A stretch of 64,000 nucleotides of DNA from Arcanobacterium_A hippocoleae (GTDB lineage Bacteria; Actinomycetota; Actinomycetes; Actinomycetales; Actinomycetaceae), in NCBI RefSeq assembly GCF_031456295.1, contig NZ_JAVDUJ010000001.1, positions 868,001 to 932,000 of the forward strand, given 5' to 3'. Shown here in pieces: positions 9,730-23,904 of this stretch. The translations under genes and the position numbers were made by a program. Below the pieces are notes generated by a model that was not told the origin of the DNA, did no database searches, and saw nothing but the letters and a program-made list of their open reading frames with translations. Positions within the stretch are counted from its first letter, which is position 1, and the number at the start of each line of letters is the position of its first letter.

Positions 9730-12700
9730 TCACTTTTCAATCCTCGTTTGGATTCTCCGCACCGTAATACTTGTAACTACGAGTAGCGTTGCAAGGAATA
9801 AGACAAGCGCCGTATTCGCGCCAGTTGCCGCAATCATTTTCGCCCGCTCTGCCATTGCTGAAGCTAGATCCTGCTGTCTGCTCTGACCGCGTTCGGATAT
9901 CCGGCCCGCCTCGGCACTCGGCACAATAACTGACGGAATCCACGTATCCCAGCCCTGCGGCTTCGATTCAGGCAACGGAACTAAATCCTGTTGATCAATT
10001 CCAGGCACGATCACTTCACCACTTCCAGCACCGGGCTTTTGCTCCTTTTCAGGTACGCTTAACTGCTTTACAGTAAAACTTAGCTGCTGAACTTGCGTAT
10101 TACCCGCTTTATCGCGTGCTTCCACGAAAATACGATGCTCACCGGGCGCAAAATTCTGCGTAAGCGTGAAACTTAGCTCCTGCTGCGGCTTTTCAGTTGC
10201 ATCATGTGCAGCTCTCGAAAGATCACTTCCCGCTGCATTATCAGCATCCGAATCAGCAGCTGCCCGCGCTTGATCCCCACGATTATCGCCATTTGCTGGC
10301 GGCTTTCGCTTCCCGAATCCTTCCGAGATCTTCGTTACTGCCCCTGCTGCTGGAACCAGCGCAACCTGCTTCGTTGTGACAAGTTTACCATCCACATAGA
10401 GCGCAATATGCTGCAAATTCGCATCCTTTACTTGCACCTTTGCTGATACTGCCGCACCTGCATTTTGATTCAGATCAGCATTTCCGTTTGCTTCCGGATC
10501 AAAATATCGGACGTCCCCGTCAGCAAGTCCACTGACAGTAACCTCAGGAGCAATATTATCGACGACTACAGGGATCATCCGCAGATACGTATTATCGAAA
10601 TGGTCTTTCAACACTACAAGCAGCTTATCTCCATCTTCAGCCGTTACAAGATGCGTGAAATCTCGCTTACCAGCGTCACGATCTGGATCTTCATAACTCA
10701 AAAAGCGTTCCACAGCATTGCCGTTGATCGTCAGCTGGTAGCCAAAAGCGTTATCAGCAACCGAACCAGAAAATTCCACATCTCCAGCATGATGCAAATA
10801 AAGTGCTCCATCTGCATCGATCTGCGGCTTCGTAAATTCTACATTTGGAGCATGCAAATCAAGCAGTACCTTCATCTGGGTATTCGCGATCTCGGCACCG
10901 TCCACATCTATAATCTGCACATTTACATCAGTAATCCCCTCACGAAGACTAATTTCAGTTTCAAAACTACCGTCGGGAGCTACCGATACATCATTCCCGG
11001 CAACAATAAATTTCTGCGGCATCCGATTGAATTTGCCTTTATACATGAAGGTATAAAGACCATTTGCGGCTACATCTTCCGATTTTTGCTGCAAGGCGTC
11101 ATTTTCCCCTGAAACAACATTAAAGGCTTGTGCAAACCCAAGATTCGCCAGCAATTGGAGTGGAGCTGCCTGCGGATCTGGATTTTCCAGACGGACTATC
11201 GCCTCCGCTTTGTTCCAAGCTTTATCAAAAGCACTCAGCATAATTGCTGGGCTGCCGTCTGCCACAGAAATCTCTGCACTAAAACTGCCATCTTCAGCTA
11301 CCGGGAAACTTTCGCCGTCGATCATCACATTGCTTACTGGTGAAAGATTATCTGTTACTTTACCTTTAATCTTCACTTTTCCGTTCACTGACCGTGCCAA
11401 CACCTTTGGCCATCCTGCTGGTTCACTAAGCGAAAATTGGGGAGCAGTGCCGTCATATGTAAACGTGAAACTCTGCTTCGCAACTACATTCCCGGCAGTA
11501 TCCAAGCCTGCTACGACAACAGTATTTTCACCTTCGATCACTGACGGACGGATCTCAAAACGACCACTTTCTGGCACATCAGTAAGCGCATCACCCGCAC
11601 GCACTCGCCGCACCTTTTCACCAGCCCGTCCAGTGAGCACTAGCTTTCCATTCTGCACTAAAATCTCGTCAGTTTGCTCCGACTGTGCAGAAGCATTGAT
11701 CGTGCCGATTTGTGCTAATGTGTCTGCAGATTCCACAATTAGCGCCCGGTCACTGACCATTACCGTTTTACGCACCACATTCGTAGCCAAATCTGATGCG
11801 TAAATTTCAAAATAGCCGACCTTTTCCGCAATCGGTCCATTCACGATCAAAGTATGCACGCCGTCAGCTGGCGTTTTATCCTTCATCGTTTCGTCTTTCG
11901 TAATTATACTTGACGGCCAAGTGAATCTGCCCTGTACTGCATTTACTCCAGAAGCATTATCCGTTGCTGAAACTTTTACTTCATAATTTCCTGCAGCATT
12001 CTTTTGGATCGAAAGTACTTCAACTTTCGGCGCTACACGATCAATTGCAAATGGCAAATCAAGGATCTGCGGTTCATACTCTGCCCCCATCCTCGCCTCG
12101 ATGCGGAAGAAATATTTACCATCAGCCACATTTTCAAAGCTGGCTTTGCGCTGATCATACTTTTTCCCGTCAAAAACGATCGACGAAAAATCCGTTTGCA
12201 TCGCATTCGTCATTTCTGCAAGTTGCGCTTTAATCGTTGGACGCACCACATCGTCCTGCTTTCCGATCGCGCGCACAAGCTTTTTATCCTCATCAACAAC
12301 TGTGATTTTGACTTCTTTTGCGTTGCGTAACATCGCTACTTTCGCATAAATCACATCGGCAAGTCCGTCACCATTAGGCGAAATAAACTGTTCACCGTCG
12401 CGAAAAGTGTACTCTCCTTGATTGATCTGCGTGTAGAGCGAAGTAATAGTTGGGTTCTTTTCCAGACGGTCAAGAATTGGCTGATCAAACCCGGCATAGC
12501 GTGGGGTATCGATGATCCGCTCTGCGTTCCAGTCTCCTGCAAAACCGAGATATGGGAGTGCCAAATCAGGTTGCTGCGGATCTTTTGACTTGAATGTTAC
12601 CCAGCCTTGTGTCCAATGATCTGCGCCACTGACTTTCAGCGTGTATTTTACCTTTGCAGTTCCTTTTGCCGGAACTTTTATCTCTGAAACTTCTGCCGCA

Positions 12701-14730
12701 ATCGTATCGCTAGTTGAACAATGCGTATTTGCAGTTTCTGTAAGTGAATTATTTTCATTCACTACACAGGTAGCGCCTGGAGTAAAGGTGAATTCATGGT
12801 CGGCTTCGTTTTCGAGTGTGACGGTAAAATCACGAGTGCCTTTTACTTCCCGTAGCGCGAGAACTGGAGAATCGTCAACAGTCGCAAGCACTGAGGTACG
12901 CAGAGCAGCATCCGTCTGGACTAAACCTGCTCCGATTTGCCGCGGTGCAAACGGAATATCATCATGTTTTAGAATCGATGCGGTATTTGATAGTGCAATC
13001 CGATTCCGCGCCACAAGTTCTTTCCGCTTTAGCTTTGGAAATTTTTGCGTATTTTTTTCGATCATAAGTGCACTCACACCAGCAACATACGGAGCAGCCA
13101 TGGAAGTGCCTGATTTTGTAGCATATTTATGATCATTGACTGTGGAGTAGACGTTTCCGCCAATACCGGAAATTTCCGGTTTGAATCCAAGTTCTGGGGC
13201 AGATCCCCATGAGGAAAATGCAGATGGACGCATTGCATTTGGGTTAGTACGTGAAATATGAGCGTCAGTGAGTTTGATTTTGGTAAGCCCTTGCGAAATT
13301 AGTTCTTTCAATTTCACGCCATCGCTGTGCCCGATTGCGATACCGGGAATTTTGAAGCTCTCAATTCCGCCCATCCCAGGCAAATCGTCACCGCCTTTAG
13401 CATGGTTGTAGATGATCACGCCAGCAGCTTTTGCGATTTGTGCATTTGTAAATTTGTCTTTGAAGGTGATTGGATTTTCACCTTGCATTCCGCCACGTTG
13501 AATCAGCACGTATTTACCAGAAAAATCTTTTCCGAAAGTATCGTTAAAGCTGCCAACACCAGCATCAACTAATTCATGTTCTTGTCCATCAGCAGTGCCG
13601 GTTTGTAAATCAAAGCCGAACTTGTGTGTAGCTTTAGTATTTCTTGCGATACCGAGCGAATTTACGATCAGCTGATTTTCGATCGAAGCAACCGACCAGG
13701 CTCCAACACCAGTTGATGGTGAGGCAACAGTGCCGTCATCGAGCATGCCCAGCGCATCATTGTTTTCTCCAGTGGGTGAGCCGTTTTGGCCTTCATTTCC
13801 TGCAGCGACAATAACTTCAACCCCTGCAGCACGAGCATTTTCGATCGCGCGCTGTTCACCAATATTCTGCGCTTCGTGCCCGTTCGGATATCCTAAGGAA
13901 AGATTGATTACGTCAGCGCCCCGCTTAACTGATTCTTCAATTGCTGCCATCACATCGTCAGCACCCGCGCCTTTTTTATTCGGGTCATTTGAGAACACTT
14001 TCATGGCGAGAATTTGTGCGTTTGGCGCGATCCCATTCATTCGTGAATTTTTCGCAACATTCGCCTCTTTGCCACCGTTAGCTGCCGCGATACCAGCTAC
14101 ATGCATCCCATGCTGCGAAGCTGTAGTGTCTTTCACGATATTATTTTCGTCAGCGAAATTGTAGCCGTATGGAACCTTTGGGGTAAAGCCTTCGCTCGGA
14201 GCGATCCGTGGAGCTACATCTGGATCCAATCGCATATCTTGATGATGAATATCTACACCAGTATCAATGATTGAAATCACCGTACCGGCCCCGTCTACAC
14301 CAAAATCTTTACGTGCCTTCTGTGAGCCAGACAAAGTGCTAGCGCTTTCCATTAAAGGATAGTAGATGCGCAGTTTTTCAACAGCGGCAACAGCTGGATC
14401 AAGTTTCAAATGGCTAATTTCTTGGGCCGCAATTGATCCGGAAATCGCGTTTACAAGATAACTAAATTTCCGATCAACCTGAAATCCATATTTACTTGCA
14501 AATGCATTTGCTTGTTTTTGGACGTAACTAGTATCTGAACCAAATTCACCGGGTAATCTTGGTTGGTCTTTCAAAGTAACTAGTACACGAATATTTTCGC
14601 CAGATACCGCACTTGAAAAATTATTATCTGGCGGTAGCGGAGGTGCTTCTGGTGCTGCTACCGCATTGGGAATAGCTGCGATAAGAAGCGAAACTGATGT
14701 GATTACACTAAGTATGCGTGGTAATTTCAT
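9730..14730 (-). CDS. Large cell-surface subtilisin-like serine protease (S8 family)
   Basis: 1666 residues. A signal peptide (about residues 1-26, ending AVAA) is followed by an inhibitor-I9-like propeptide (about 45-125). The S8 catalytic domain has Asp156 (SIIDTGVD), His207 (HGMHVAGIAA), oxyanion Asn312 (AAGNEGQ) and Ser543 (GTSMAAPYVAG), with a PA insert at about 385-490. This is the layout of lactocepin and C5a peptidase. Fn3/Ig-like beta domains fill residues 620-1500. The C-terminus is a charged linker, an IAATGAN motif, a hydrophobic helix (TALVLFLATLLVVTSITV) and a basic tail. That resembles an LAXTG-type sorting signal for sortase E-like anchoring, although the first residue is Ile. 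It should digest host or environmental proteins at the cell wall. It is a single-gene unit. Confidence 0.92.
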   Translation of the reverse strand: MKLPRILSVITSVSLLIAAIPNAVAAPEAPPLPPDNNFSSAVSGENIRVLVTLKDQPRLPGEFGSDTSYVQKQANAFASKYGFQVDRKFSYLVNAISGSIAAQEISHLKLDPAVAAVEKLRIYYPLMESASTLSGSQKARKDFGVDGAGTVISIIDTGVDIHHQDMRLDPDVAPRIAPSEGFTPKVPYGYNFADENNIVKDTTASQHGMHVAGIAAANGGKEANVAKNSRMNGIAPNAQILAMKVFSNDPNKKGAGADDVMAAIEESVKRGADVINLSLGYPNGHEAQNIGEQRAIENARAAGVEVIVAAGNEGQNGSPTGENNDALGMLDDGTVASPSTGVGAWSVASIENQLIVNSLGIARNTKATHKFGFDLQTGTADGQEHELVDAGVGSFNDTFGKDFSGKYVLIQRGGMQGENPITFKDKFTNAQIAKAAGVIIYNHAKGGDDLPGMGGIESFKIPGIAIGHSDGVKLKELISQGLTKIKLTDAHISRTNPNAMRPSAFSSWGSAPELGFKPEISGIGGNVYSTVNDHKYATKSGTSMAAPYVAGVSALMIEKNTQKFPKLKRKELVARNRIALSNTASILKHDDIPFAPRQIGAGLVQTDAALRTSVLATVDDSPVLALREVKGTRDFTVTLENEADHEFTFTPGATCVVNENNSLTETANTHCSTSDTIAAEVSEIKVPAKGTAKVKYTLKVSGADHWTQGWVTFKSKDPQQPDLALPYLGFAGDWNAERIIDTPRYAGFDQPILDRLEKNPTITSLYTQINQGEYTFRDGEQFISPNGDGLADVIYAKVAMLRNAKEVKITVVDEDKKLVRAIGKQDDVVRPTIKAQLAEMTNAMQTDFSSIVFDGKKYDQRKASFENVADGKYFFRIEARMGAEYEPQILDLPFAIDRVAPKVEVLSIQKNAAGNYEVKVSATDNASGVNAVQGRFTWPSSIITKDETMKDKTPADGVHTLIVNGPIAEKVGYFEIYASDLATNVVRKTVMVSDRALIVESADTLAQIGTINASAQSEQTDEILVQNGKLVLTGRAGEKVRRVRAGDALTDVPESGRFEIRPSVIEGENTVVVAGLDTAGNVVAKQSFTFTYDGTAPQFSLSEPAGWPKVLARSVNGKVKIKGKVTDNLSPVSNVMIDGESFPVAEDGSFSAEISVADGSPAIMLSAFDKAWNKAEAIVRLENPDPQAAPLQLLANLGFAQAFNVVSGENDALQQKSEDVAANGLYTFMYKGKFNRMPQKFIVAGNDVSVAPDGSFETEISLREGITDVNVQIIDVDGAEIANTQMKVLLDLHAPNVEFTKPQIDADGALYLHHAGDVEFSGSVADNAFGYQLTINGNAVERFLSYEDPDRDAGKRDFTHLVTAEDGDKLLVVLKDHFDNTYLRMIPVVVDNIAPEVTVSGLADGDVRYFDPEANGNADLNQNAGAAVSAKVQVKDANLQHIALYVDGKLVTTKQVALVPAAGAVTKISEGFGKRKPPANGDNRGDQARAAADSDADNAAGSDLSRAAHDATEKPQQELSFTLTQNFAPGEHRIFVEARDKAGNTQVQQLSFTVKQLSVPEKEQKPGAGSGEVIVPGIDQQDLVPLPESKPQGWDTWIPSVIVPSAEAGRISERGQSRQQDLASAMAERAKMIAATGANTALVLFLATLLVVTSITVRRIQTRIEK

Positions 14731-14837
14731 AAAATCTGCTCTTTCGTCAATCGGTTTTTTTATTATGGTGGAAAGTGCAGGTAGGTGGGTGGTTTATCCG
14801 GTTGTTGAGATGAATAAGCCTGTAAAACAAAAAAAAT

Positions 14838-14859
14838 AAGAGAGGATTTTTCCTCTCTT
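14838..14859 (-). terminator. Second rRNA operon terminator
   Basis: Nine-bp arms (AAGAGAGGA / TCCTCTCTT) with a 4-nt loop. On the minus strand the hairpin is followed by a long T-run, a textbook intrinsic terminator about 190 bp beyond the 5S gene. Confidence 0.8.
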
Positions 14860-14969
14860 CACTCTTCTTTTTTTCTTTTTGTTTTTGTTTTGTATTGTTG
14901 GTTTTTAAGCCGTTTTATTCTTTTGTGTTGTTGGTTTTTAACCCCATCTTTTTTTGGGTGTTGTTTTTT

Positions 14970-15030
14970 TTAAAACCCCCACACGTGTGCTCTCTGGTAT
15001 TTCAGGAGGAGGCTTGTGTGGGGGTTTTAA
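14970..15030 (-). terminator. First rRNA operon terminator
   Basis: Fifteen-bp perfect arms (TTAAAACCCCCACAC / GTGTGGGGGTTTTAA) around a 31-nt loop, directly downstream of the 5S rRNA on the minus strand. Confidence 0.7.
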
Positions 15031-15053
15031 ACTATTGTGTATTTAATTTTTGG

Positions 15054-15172
15054 TGACGGCAGTGTCCTACTCTCCCACACCCTGGCGGGTGCAGTACCAT
15101 CGGCGCTTGCAGGCTTAGCTTCCAGGTTCGGGATGGATACTGGGCGTTTCCCTGCTGCTATGACCACCGTCA
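15054..15172 (-). rRNA. rrf: 5S ribosomal RNA
   Basis: About 119 nt. On the minus strand it begins GACGGTGGTCATAGC and ends GACACTGCCGTCA, the two sides of 5S helix I. The internal GGGAAACGCCCAGTATCC block is typical of 5S rRNA. It follows the 23S gene by about 165 bp. Ends are estimated to within a few bases. Confidence 0.93.
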
Positions 15173-15274
15173 AAACTTTGGGGTACACATACTCATATCT
15201 AGATATGTGTCATAAATCTGACTACTCTCCACACGTATACACGCTAAACACATATATATGTGTGTGTGTTCTTT

Positions 15275-15306
15275 GTTTGGTGGTTCAGAATTGTATAGTA
15301 GACGCG
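15275..15306. repeat. 23S rRNA processing stem, 3' side
   Basis: Complementary, with two mismatches in about 31 nt, to 18451-18482 on the other side of the 23S gene. Pairing of the two flanks would make the long precursor stem normally cut by RNase III. Confidence 0.65.
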
Positions 15307-15337
15307 TTGCAAAAGAAATTTTTTTAATCGTTTTATA

Positions 15338-20185
<4,848 letters not shown>

Positions 20186-20608
20186 AAAACCAAACACCCA
20201 AAAAAAGGCATCCAATCAATAAAGGAAAGCCCAAAAACAGACTCAAAAAACCAGAAAAACTGGCAAAACAAAAAACCCAACCAAAAAAATCAGCCAGGCA
20301 AAAAACAGACCAACCAACCCAACAACCCAACCCACAAAAAGTCAGACCATCAAACCAGCCAGCCCAAAAAAACATCATCATAAAAAGCTGACACACTATT
20401 GAGATTCCAAACAACACACCAACACCCAAGCAACCACCCCAAAAACCAGGACAGCCACCCGAAGCAGCAACTTCATAAGCTTACCACCAAAACCAAACCC
20501 GAGTCAAACCAAAACCCAAACCAGCCCCAGTGAAGCACACCACAAGAACAACCAAAACCCTCAAAACCAAAGCCCCAAGAATCTCCATCGCCCTCGCAAC
20601 GAATAAAT

Positions 20609-20637
20609 ACTCTACCCACAAACAACACATCACGCAA
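20609..20637 (-). promoter_or_regulatory. Candidate rRNA operon promoter
   Basis: Minus strand TTGCGT, 17-bp spacer, TAGAGT. Position is about 420 bp upstream of the 16S 5' end, a normal leader length. Chosen by eye; other weaker boxes exist further upstream. Confidence 0.45.
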
Positions 20638-20923
20638 ATTTTTCCAGGGTGTGCATCGCCACAAGAGTCGTAAACGGCTTTTTAACGCCAATTTCCACTT
20701 ATCGAATACCGTTTCACCAGAAATCACATCAAATTAATTTGACTGTTCCAATTTATTTACATAGATGCATATTCTATCCAGATGCAAGAACTACATTTGC
20801 ATCCATAAATACCGATTACGTAGCCACTGCCGTCCACTTACCAAAGAACTCCGTCTTGCCCAGTTCTAAATTTTGCTGCCAACAATCGCAATAACAGCAA
20901 AATTTCCTCATACAGAAACAAAA

Positions 20924-20958
20924 TGGGAGCAGACTTTGAAAAACAAAATCTGCTCCCA
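20924..20958. terminator. Terminator of the gat-malic enzyme operon
   Basis: Ten-bp perfect arms TGGGAGCAGA / TCTGCTCCCA with a 15-nt loop, 58 bp downstream of the malic enzyme stop codon; on the minus strand it is followed by TTTTGTTTC. Confidence 0.75.
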
Positions 20959-21016
20959 CCAAAACTGAACTTCGCTGATCCCAGCTTACATATAAGTTCA
21001 AATATGGACTCTTAAA

Positions 21017-22411
21017 TCAGCTTTCATCATCCTGTGCAAACGTCTGCTTGATTGCGTCAGCCACATGGTAAGCCATATCCGGATGGAACACACCTGGCAC
21101 AATATAGTTTGCATTCAGCTGATCAGGTTCCACTTCTTGCGCAATCGCGCGTGCTGCTACAGACAACAAGTCAACATCAATTGCCTTTGCACGCAAATCT
21201 AACAAGCCGCGGAAAAGTCCGGGGAATACCAGCACATTGTTAATCTGGTTCGGGAAATCCGAACGCCCCGTGGCAACTACCTTCGCGTATTTTGCTGCCG
21301 CAATCGGATCCACTTCCGGAGTAGGGTTCGCCATCGCAAAAACGATTGCATCAGACGCCATAGTTCCAATATCTTCCGGATCTAAGATATTTCCTGAAGA
21401 AACACCGATAAATACATCTGCGCCGACTAAAACTTCTTTCAGCGACCCTTCAACATTACGCGGATTAGTATTCTCAGCCAGCCACTGACGATCAGGATCT
21501 GCTTCTTGACGGAAACGTCCAAGTGATCCTGCACGCCCACAACCGATAATATCTTTTGCGCCTTCCTTCAACAGCAACCGAATAATTGCATTGCCTGCTG
21601 CCCCCACACCAGAAACCACGATCTTCACATCGGAAATCTTCTTACCAACAACTTTCAAAGCGTTGATCAAAGCTGCCAGTGTGACTACCGCAGTACCATG
21701 CTGATCGTCATGGAATACCGGGATATCCAGCTCTGCACGTAACCGCCGCTCAATTTCAAAACAGCGCGGTGCAGAGATATCTTCCAAATTGATCCCACCA
21801 AATCCGGGCGCGATCGCCTTCACGATTGAAACGATCTCATCGGTATCTTTTGTATCTAAACAAATTGGCCACGCGTCAACATTTGCAAAATTCTTAAATA
21901 ACGCTGCTTTCCCTTCCATCACTGGCATTGCGGCTGCAGGACCAATATCGCCCAGTCCCAGGACGGCCGTACCGTCAGTAACAACGGCTACCGTATTTCG
22001 TTTGGAAGTAAATTTGTACGCCTTCTCAGGATCCTCATGGATCATATCGCAAATCCGAGCCACACCAGGAGTGTAAATCCGCCCTAAATCCTGACGCGTC
22101 TTGAGCGGACGACGTAAACCAGTCTCAATTTTACCGCCCAAATGCACCTGCGCTACTGCATCGTGCATCCCAAGCACACTTATATGTTCTTGCGTCTCAA
22201 GACGTTCACGAATCATTTTTGCATGTGCAAAATCATCGCAGTAGGTCGTCACATCAACCGTAATGTGATGTGCACTCGTCTTTACCGTATCGACACCATA
22301 AACCAGCGCCCCATACTGCGTGATCAACTGAATCAATGCAGGCGTAGCTTTTGATTCAAATGGAATCTTGCAACGCATCGTCACTGAATATGAAGGAACA
22401 ATACTTTTCAT
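21017..22411 (-). CDS. NAD(P)-dependent malic enzyme
   Basis: Oxidative decarboxylation of malate to pyruvate and CO2 in the cytoplasm, linking C4 and C3 metabolism. 464 residues: an N-terminal ACT-like domain (about 1-85), then the malic enzyme N-terminal domain (YTPGVARICDMI, TDGTAVLGLGDIG) and the NAD-binding domain (KIVVSGVGAAGNAI). The substrate-binding block LEDISAPRCFEIER and the HDDQHGTAVV motif are intact. The start codon overlaps the gatB stop as TAATG, so it is translationally coupled to the amidotransferase genes, an unrelated pathway. Confidence 0.95.
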   Translation of the reverse strand: MKSIVPSYSVTMRCKIPFESKATPALIQLITQYGALVYGVDTVKTSAHHITVDVTTYCDDFAHAKMIRERLETQEHISVLGMHDAVAQVHLGGKIETGLRRPLKTRQDLGRIYTPGVARICDMIHEDPEKAYKFTSKRNTVAVVTDGTAVLGLGDIGPAAAMPVMEGKAALFKNFANVDAWPICLDTKDTDEIVSIVKAIAPGFGGINLEDISAPRCFEIERRLRAELDIPVFHDDQHGTAVVTLAALINALKVVGKKISDVKIVVSGVGAAGNAIIRLLLKEGAKDIIGCGRAGSLGRFRQEADPDRQWLAENTNPRNVEGSLKEVLVGADVFIGVSSGNILDPEDIGTMASDAIVFAMANPTPEVDPIAAAKYAKVVATGRSDFPNQINNVLVFPGLFRGLLDLRAKAIDVDLLSVAARAIAQEVEPDQLNANYIVPGVFHPDMAYHVADAIKQTFAQDDES

Positions 22412-23904
22412 TAATTATTCACCCGATCTAAAATCAATTCGCGAGCGCGAGCGGCATCCGCTTTTCCTTGTGTTTCTTTCATGACAATACCTACGATCGC
22501 ACCAGCTGCCTGCAGTTTTCCGTCACGAATCTTTTCAACTACATCTGGCTGCGCAGCAAGTGCTGCATCGATAATAGCCAACAGGTCGTCGTCATTTGAA
22601 ACAACTTCCAGACCACGTTTTGCAACCACTTCGCCAGGATTGCCCTCACCAGCCAGTACTCCTTCGAGAGCTTGCCGCGCCAGTTTATCCGTCAGCTTGC
22701 CACTGGTTACAAGTTGATCTAACTCAGCTACGTCCGTGATCGAAACTGGAACCGCATCCAGATCCAGTTCGTGATCTTTCGCGTAACGAGCCAATTCACC
22801 CATCCACCACTTGCGGGCACCAGCGGAAGAGGCACCTGCTTTCACTGTTTCTTCAATCAGGATCAGCGCACCCGCATTCACGATATCGCGCATCTCCAAA
22901 TCAGAAATACCCCATTCTTCCTTCAACCGCTTCCGTTTTACGGCAGGTAATTCTGGCAGCGAAGCACGAATTTCCTCCACCCATTCGCGGCTTGGCGCAA
23001 GCGGTACTAAATCTGGCTCCGGGAAATATCGGTAATCATCTGCATCCGACTTCACCCGCCCGGCAAGCGTAGTTCCGTCAGATTCCTGCCAGTGACGAGT
23101 TTCTTGCAGCACCAGTTGCCCAGACGCAAGCACAGCAGCCTGCCGGCACATTTCATATTCAACAGCTTTTGCAATCGAACGGAATGAGTTCACATTCTTC
23201 GTCTCAGTACGTGTACCGAGTGGCGAATCTGGGGTTGGACGCAGTGAAACATTCACGTCAGCGCGCACATTTCCACGCTCCATTCGCGCCTCAGACACTC
23301 CAATTGCACGCGCAATATCACGGATTGCCTGCACATATGCTGCTGCAACTTCTGGTGCGCGAGCTCCTGCACCAGCAATTGGGCGAGTCACGATTTCCAC
23401 CAACGGCACGCCAGCACGGTTGTAATCAACTAACGAGTGATCAGCGCCGTGGATCCGCCCTTCTCCACCAATATGCGTATTCTTACCAGCATCTTCTTCT
23501 ACGTGCGCGCGCTCGATATCGACGCGGAAAACTTCACCGTCAGCCAATTCCACATCAAGGTACCCATTGAACGCAATCGGCTCATCAGATTGTGAAGTCT
23601 GGAAATTCTTACACAAATCTGGATAGAAATAATTCTTTCTTGCGAAGCGGCAAGATTCAGCGATTTCACAATTCAACGCCAGACCAAGCCGAATCGCATA
23701 TTCAATTGCTTTCTTATTGACGACGGGCAACGCACCTGGCAGTCCAAGCGACACAGGAGTAACGAAAGTATTTGGTGCACCACCGAACGCATTTGGCGCA
23801 GCATCAAACATTTTCGTCTTTGTACCCAGCTCAACGTGCACTTCCAAGCCAAGAACCGGATCGTAATTTTCCACTACATCCGCGTAATCCATGAGTTCAT
23901 CCAT
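22411..23904 (-). CDS. gatB: Asp-tRNA(Asn)/Glu-tRNA(Gln) amidotransferase subunit B
   Basis: The GatCAB complex converts mischarged Glu-tRNA(Gln) or Asp-tRNA(Asn) to the amide form; GatB holds the kinase/tRNA-binding part. 497 residues with the GLEVHVEL start region, the SLGLPGALPVVN block, the FARKNYFYPDLCKNFQTSQ block and the C-terminal YqeY/tail domain. The start is taken as ATG 23904, which overlaps the gatA stop as TAATG; an upstream start at 23937 would overlap gatA by 34 bp and is less likely. The stop overlaps the next gene the same way. Confidence 0.96.
   Translation of the reverse strand: MDELMDYADVVENYDPVLGLEVHVELGTKTKMFDAAPNAFGGAPNTFVTPVSLGLPGALPVVNKKAIEYAIRLGLALNCEIAESCRFARKNYFYPDLCKNFQTSQSDEPIAFNGYLDVELADGEVFRVDIERAHVEEDAGKNTHIGGEGRIHGADHSLVDYNRAGVPLVEIVTRPIAGAGARAPEVAAAYVQAIRDIARAIGVSEARMERGNVRADVNVSLRPTPDSPLGTRTETKNVNSFRSIAKAVEYEMCRQAAVLASGQLVLQETRHWQESDGTTLAGRVKSDADDYRYFPEPDLVPLAPSREWVEEIRASLPELPAVKRKRLKEEWGISDLEMRDIVNAGALILIEETVKAGASSAGARKWWMGELARYAKDHELDLDAVPVSITDVAELDQLVTSGKLTDKLARQALEGVLAGEGNPGEVVAKRGLEVVSNDDDLLAIIDAALAAQPDVVEKIRDGKLQAAGAIVGIVMKETQGKADAARARELILDRVNN

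Larger units (their letters stand above)
14731..15053. other. Intergenic region between protease gene and rRNA operon
   Basis: Holds the protease promoter and leader at its left end and the two hairpins that end the minus-strand rRNA operon. The middle (14880-14970) is extremely T-rich on the plus strand with GTTGGTTTTTAA repeated twice. No coding capacity was seen. Confidence 0.6.
20186..21016. other. rRNA operon leader and promoter region
   Basis: About 830 bp without a gene between 16S rRNA and malic enzyme. Plus-strand A/C-rich leader from 20186 to about 20600, a candidate rRNA promoter at 20609-20637, a 14-bp palindrome TCAAATTAATTTGA at 20728-20741, and the malic-enzyme terminator at 20924-20958. 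Short reading frames here have skewed composition and no ribosome-binding sites. Confidence 0.6.

Noticed and set aside
11210..11803. 197-codon plus-strand frame opposite the subtilase
   Set aside because: Antisense shadow of the protease gene; Ser/Thr/Pro-rich composition mirrors the coding strand.
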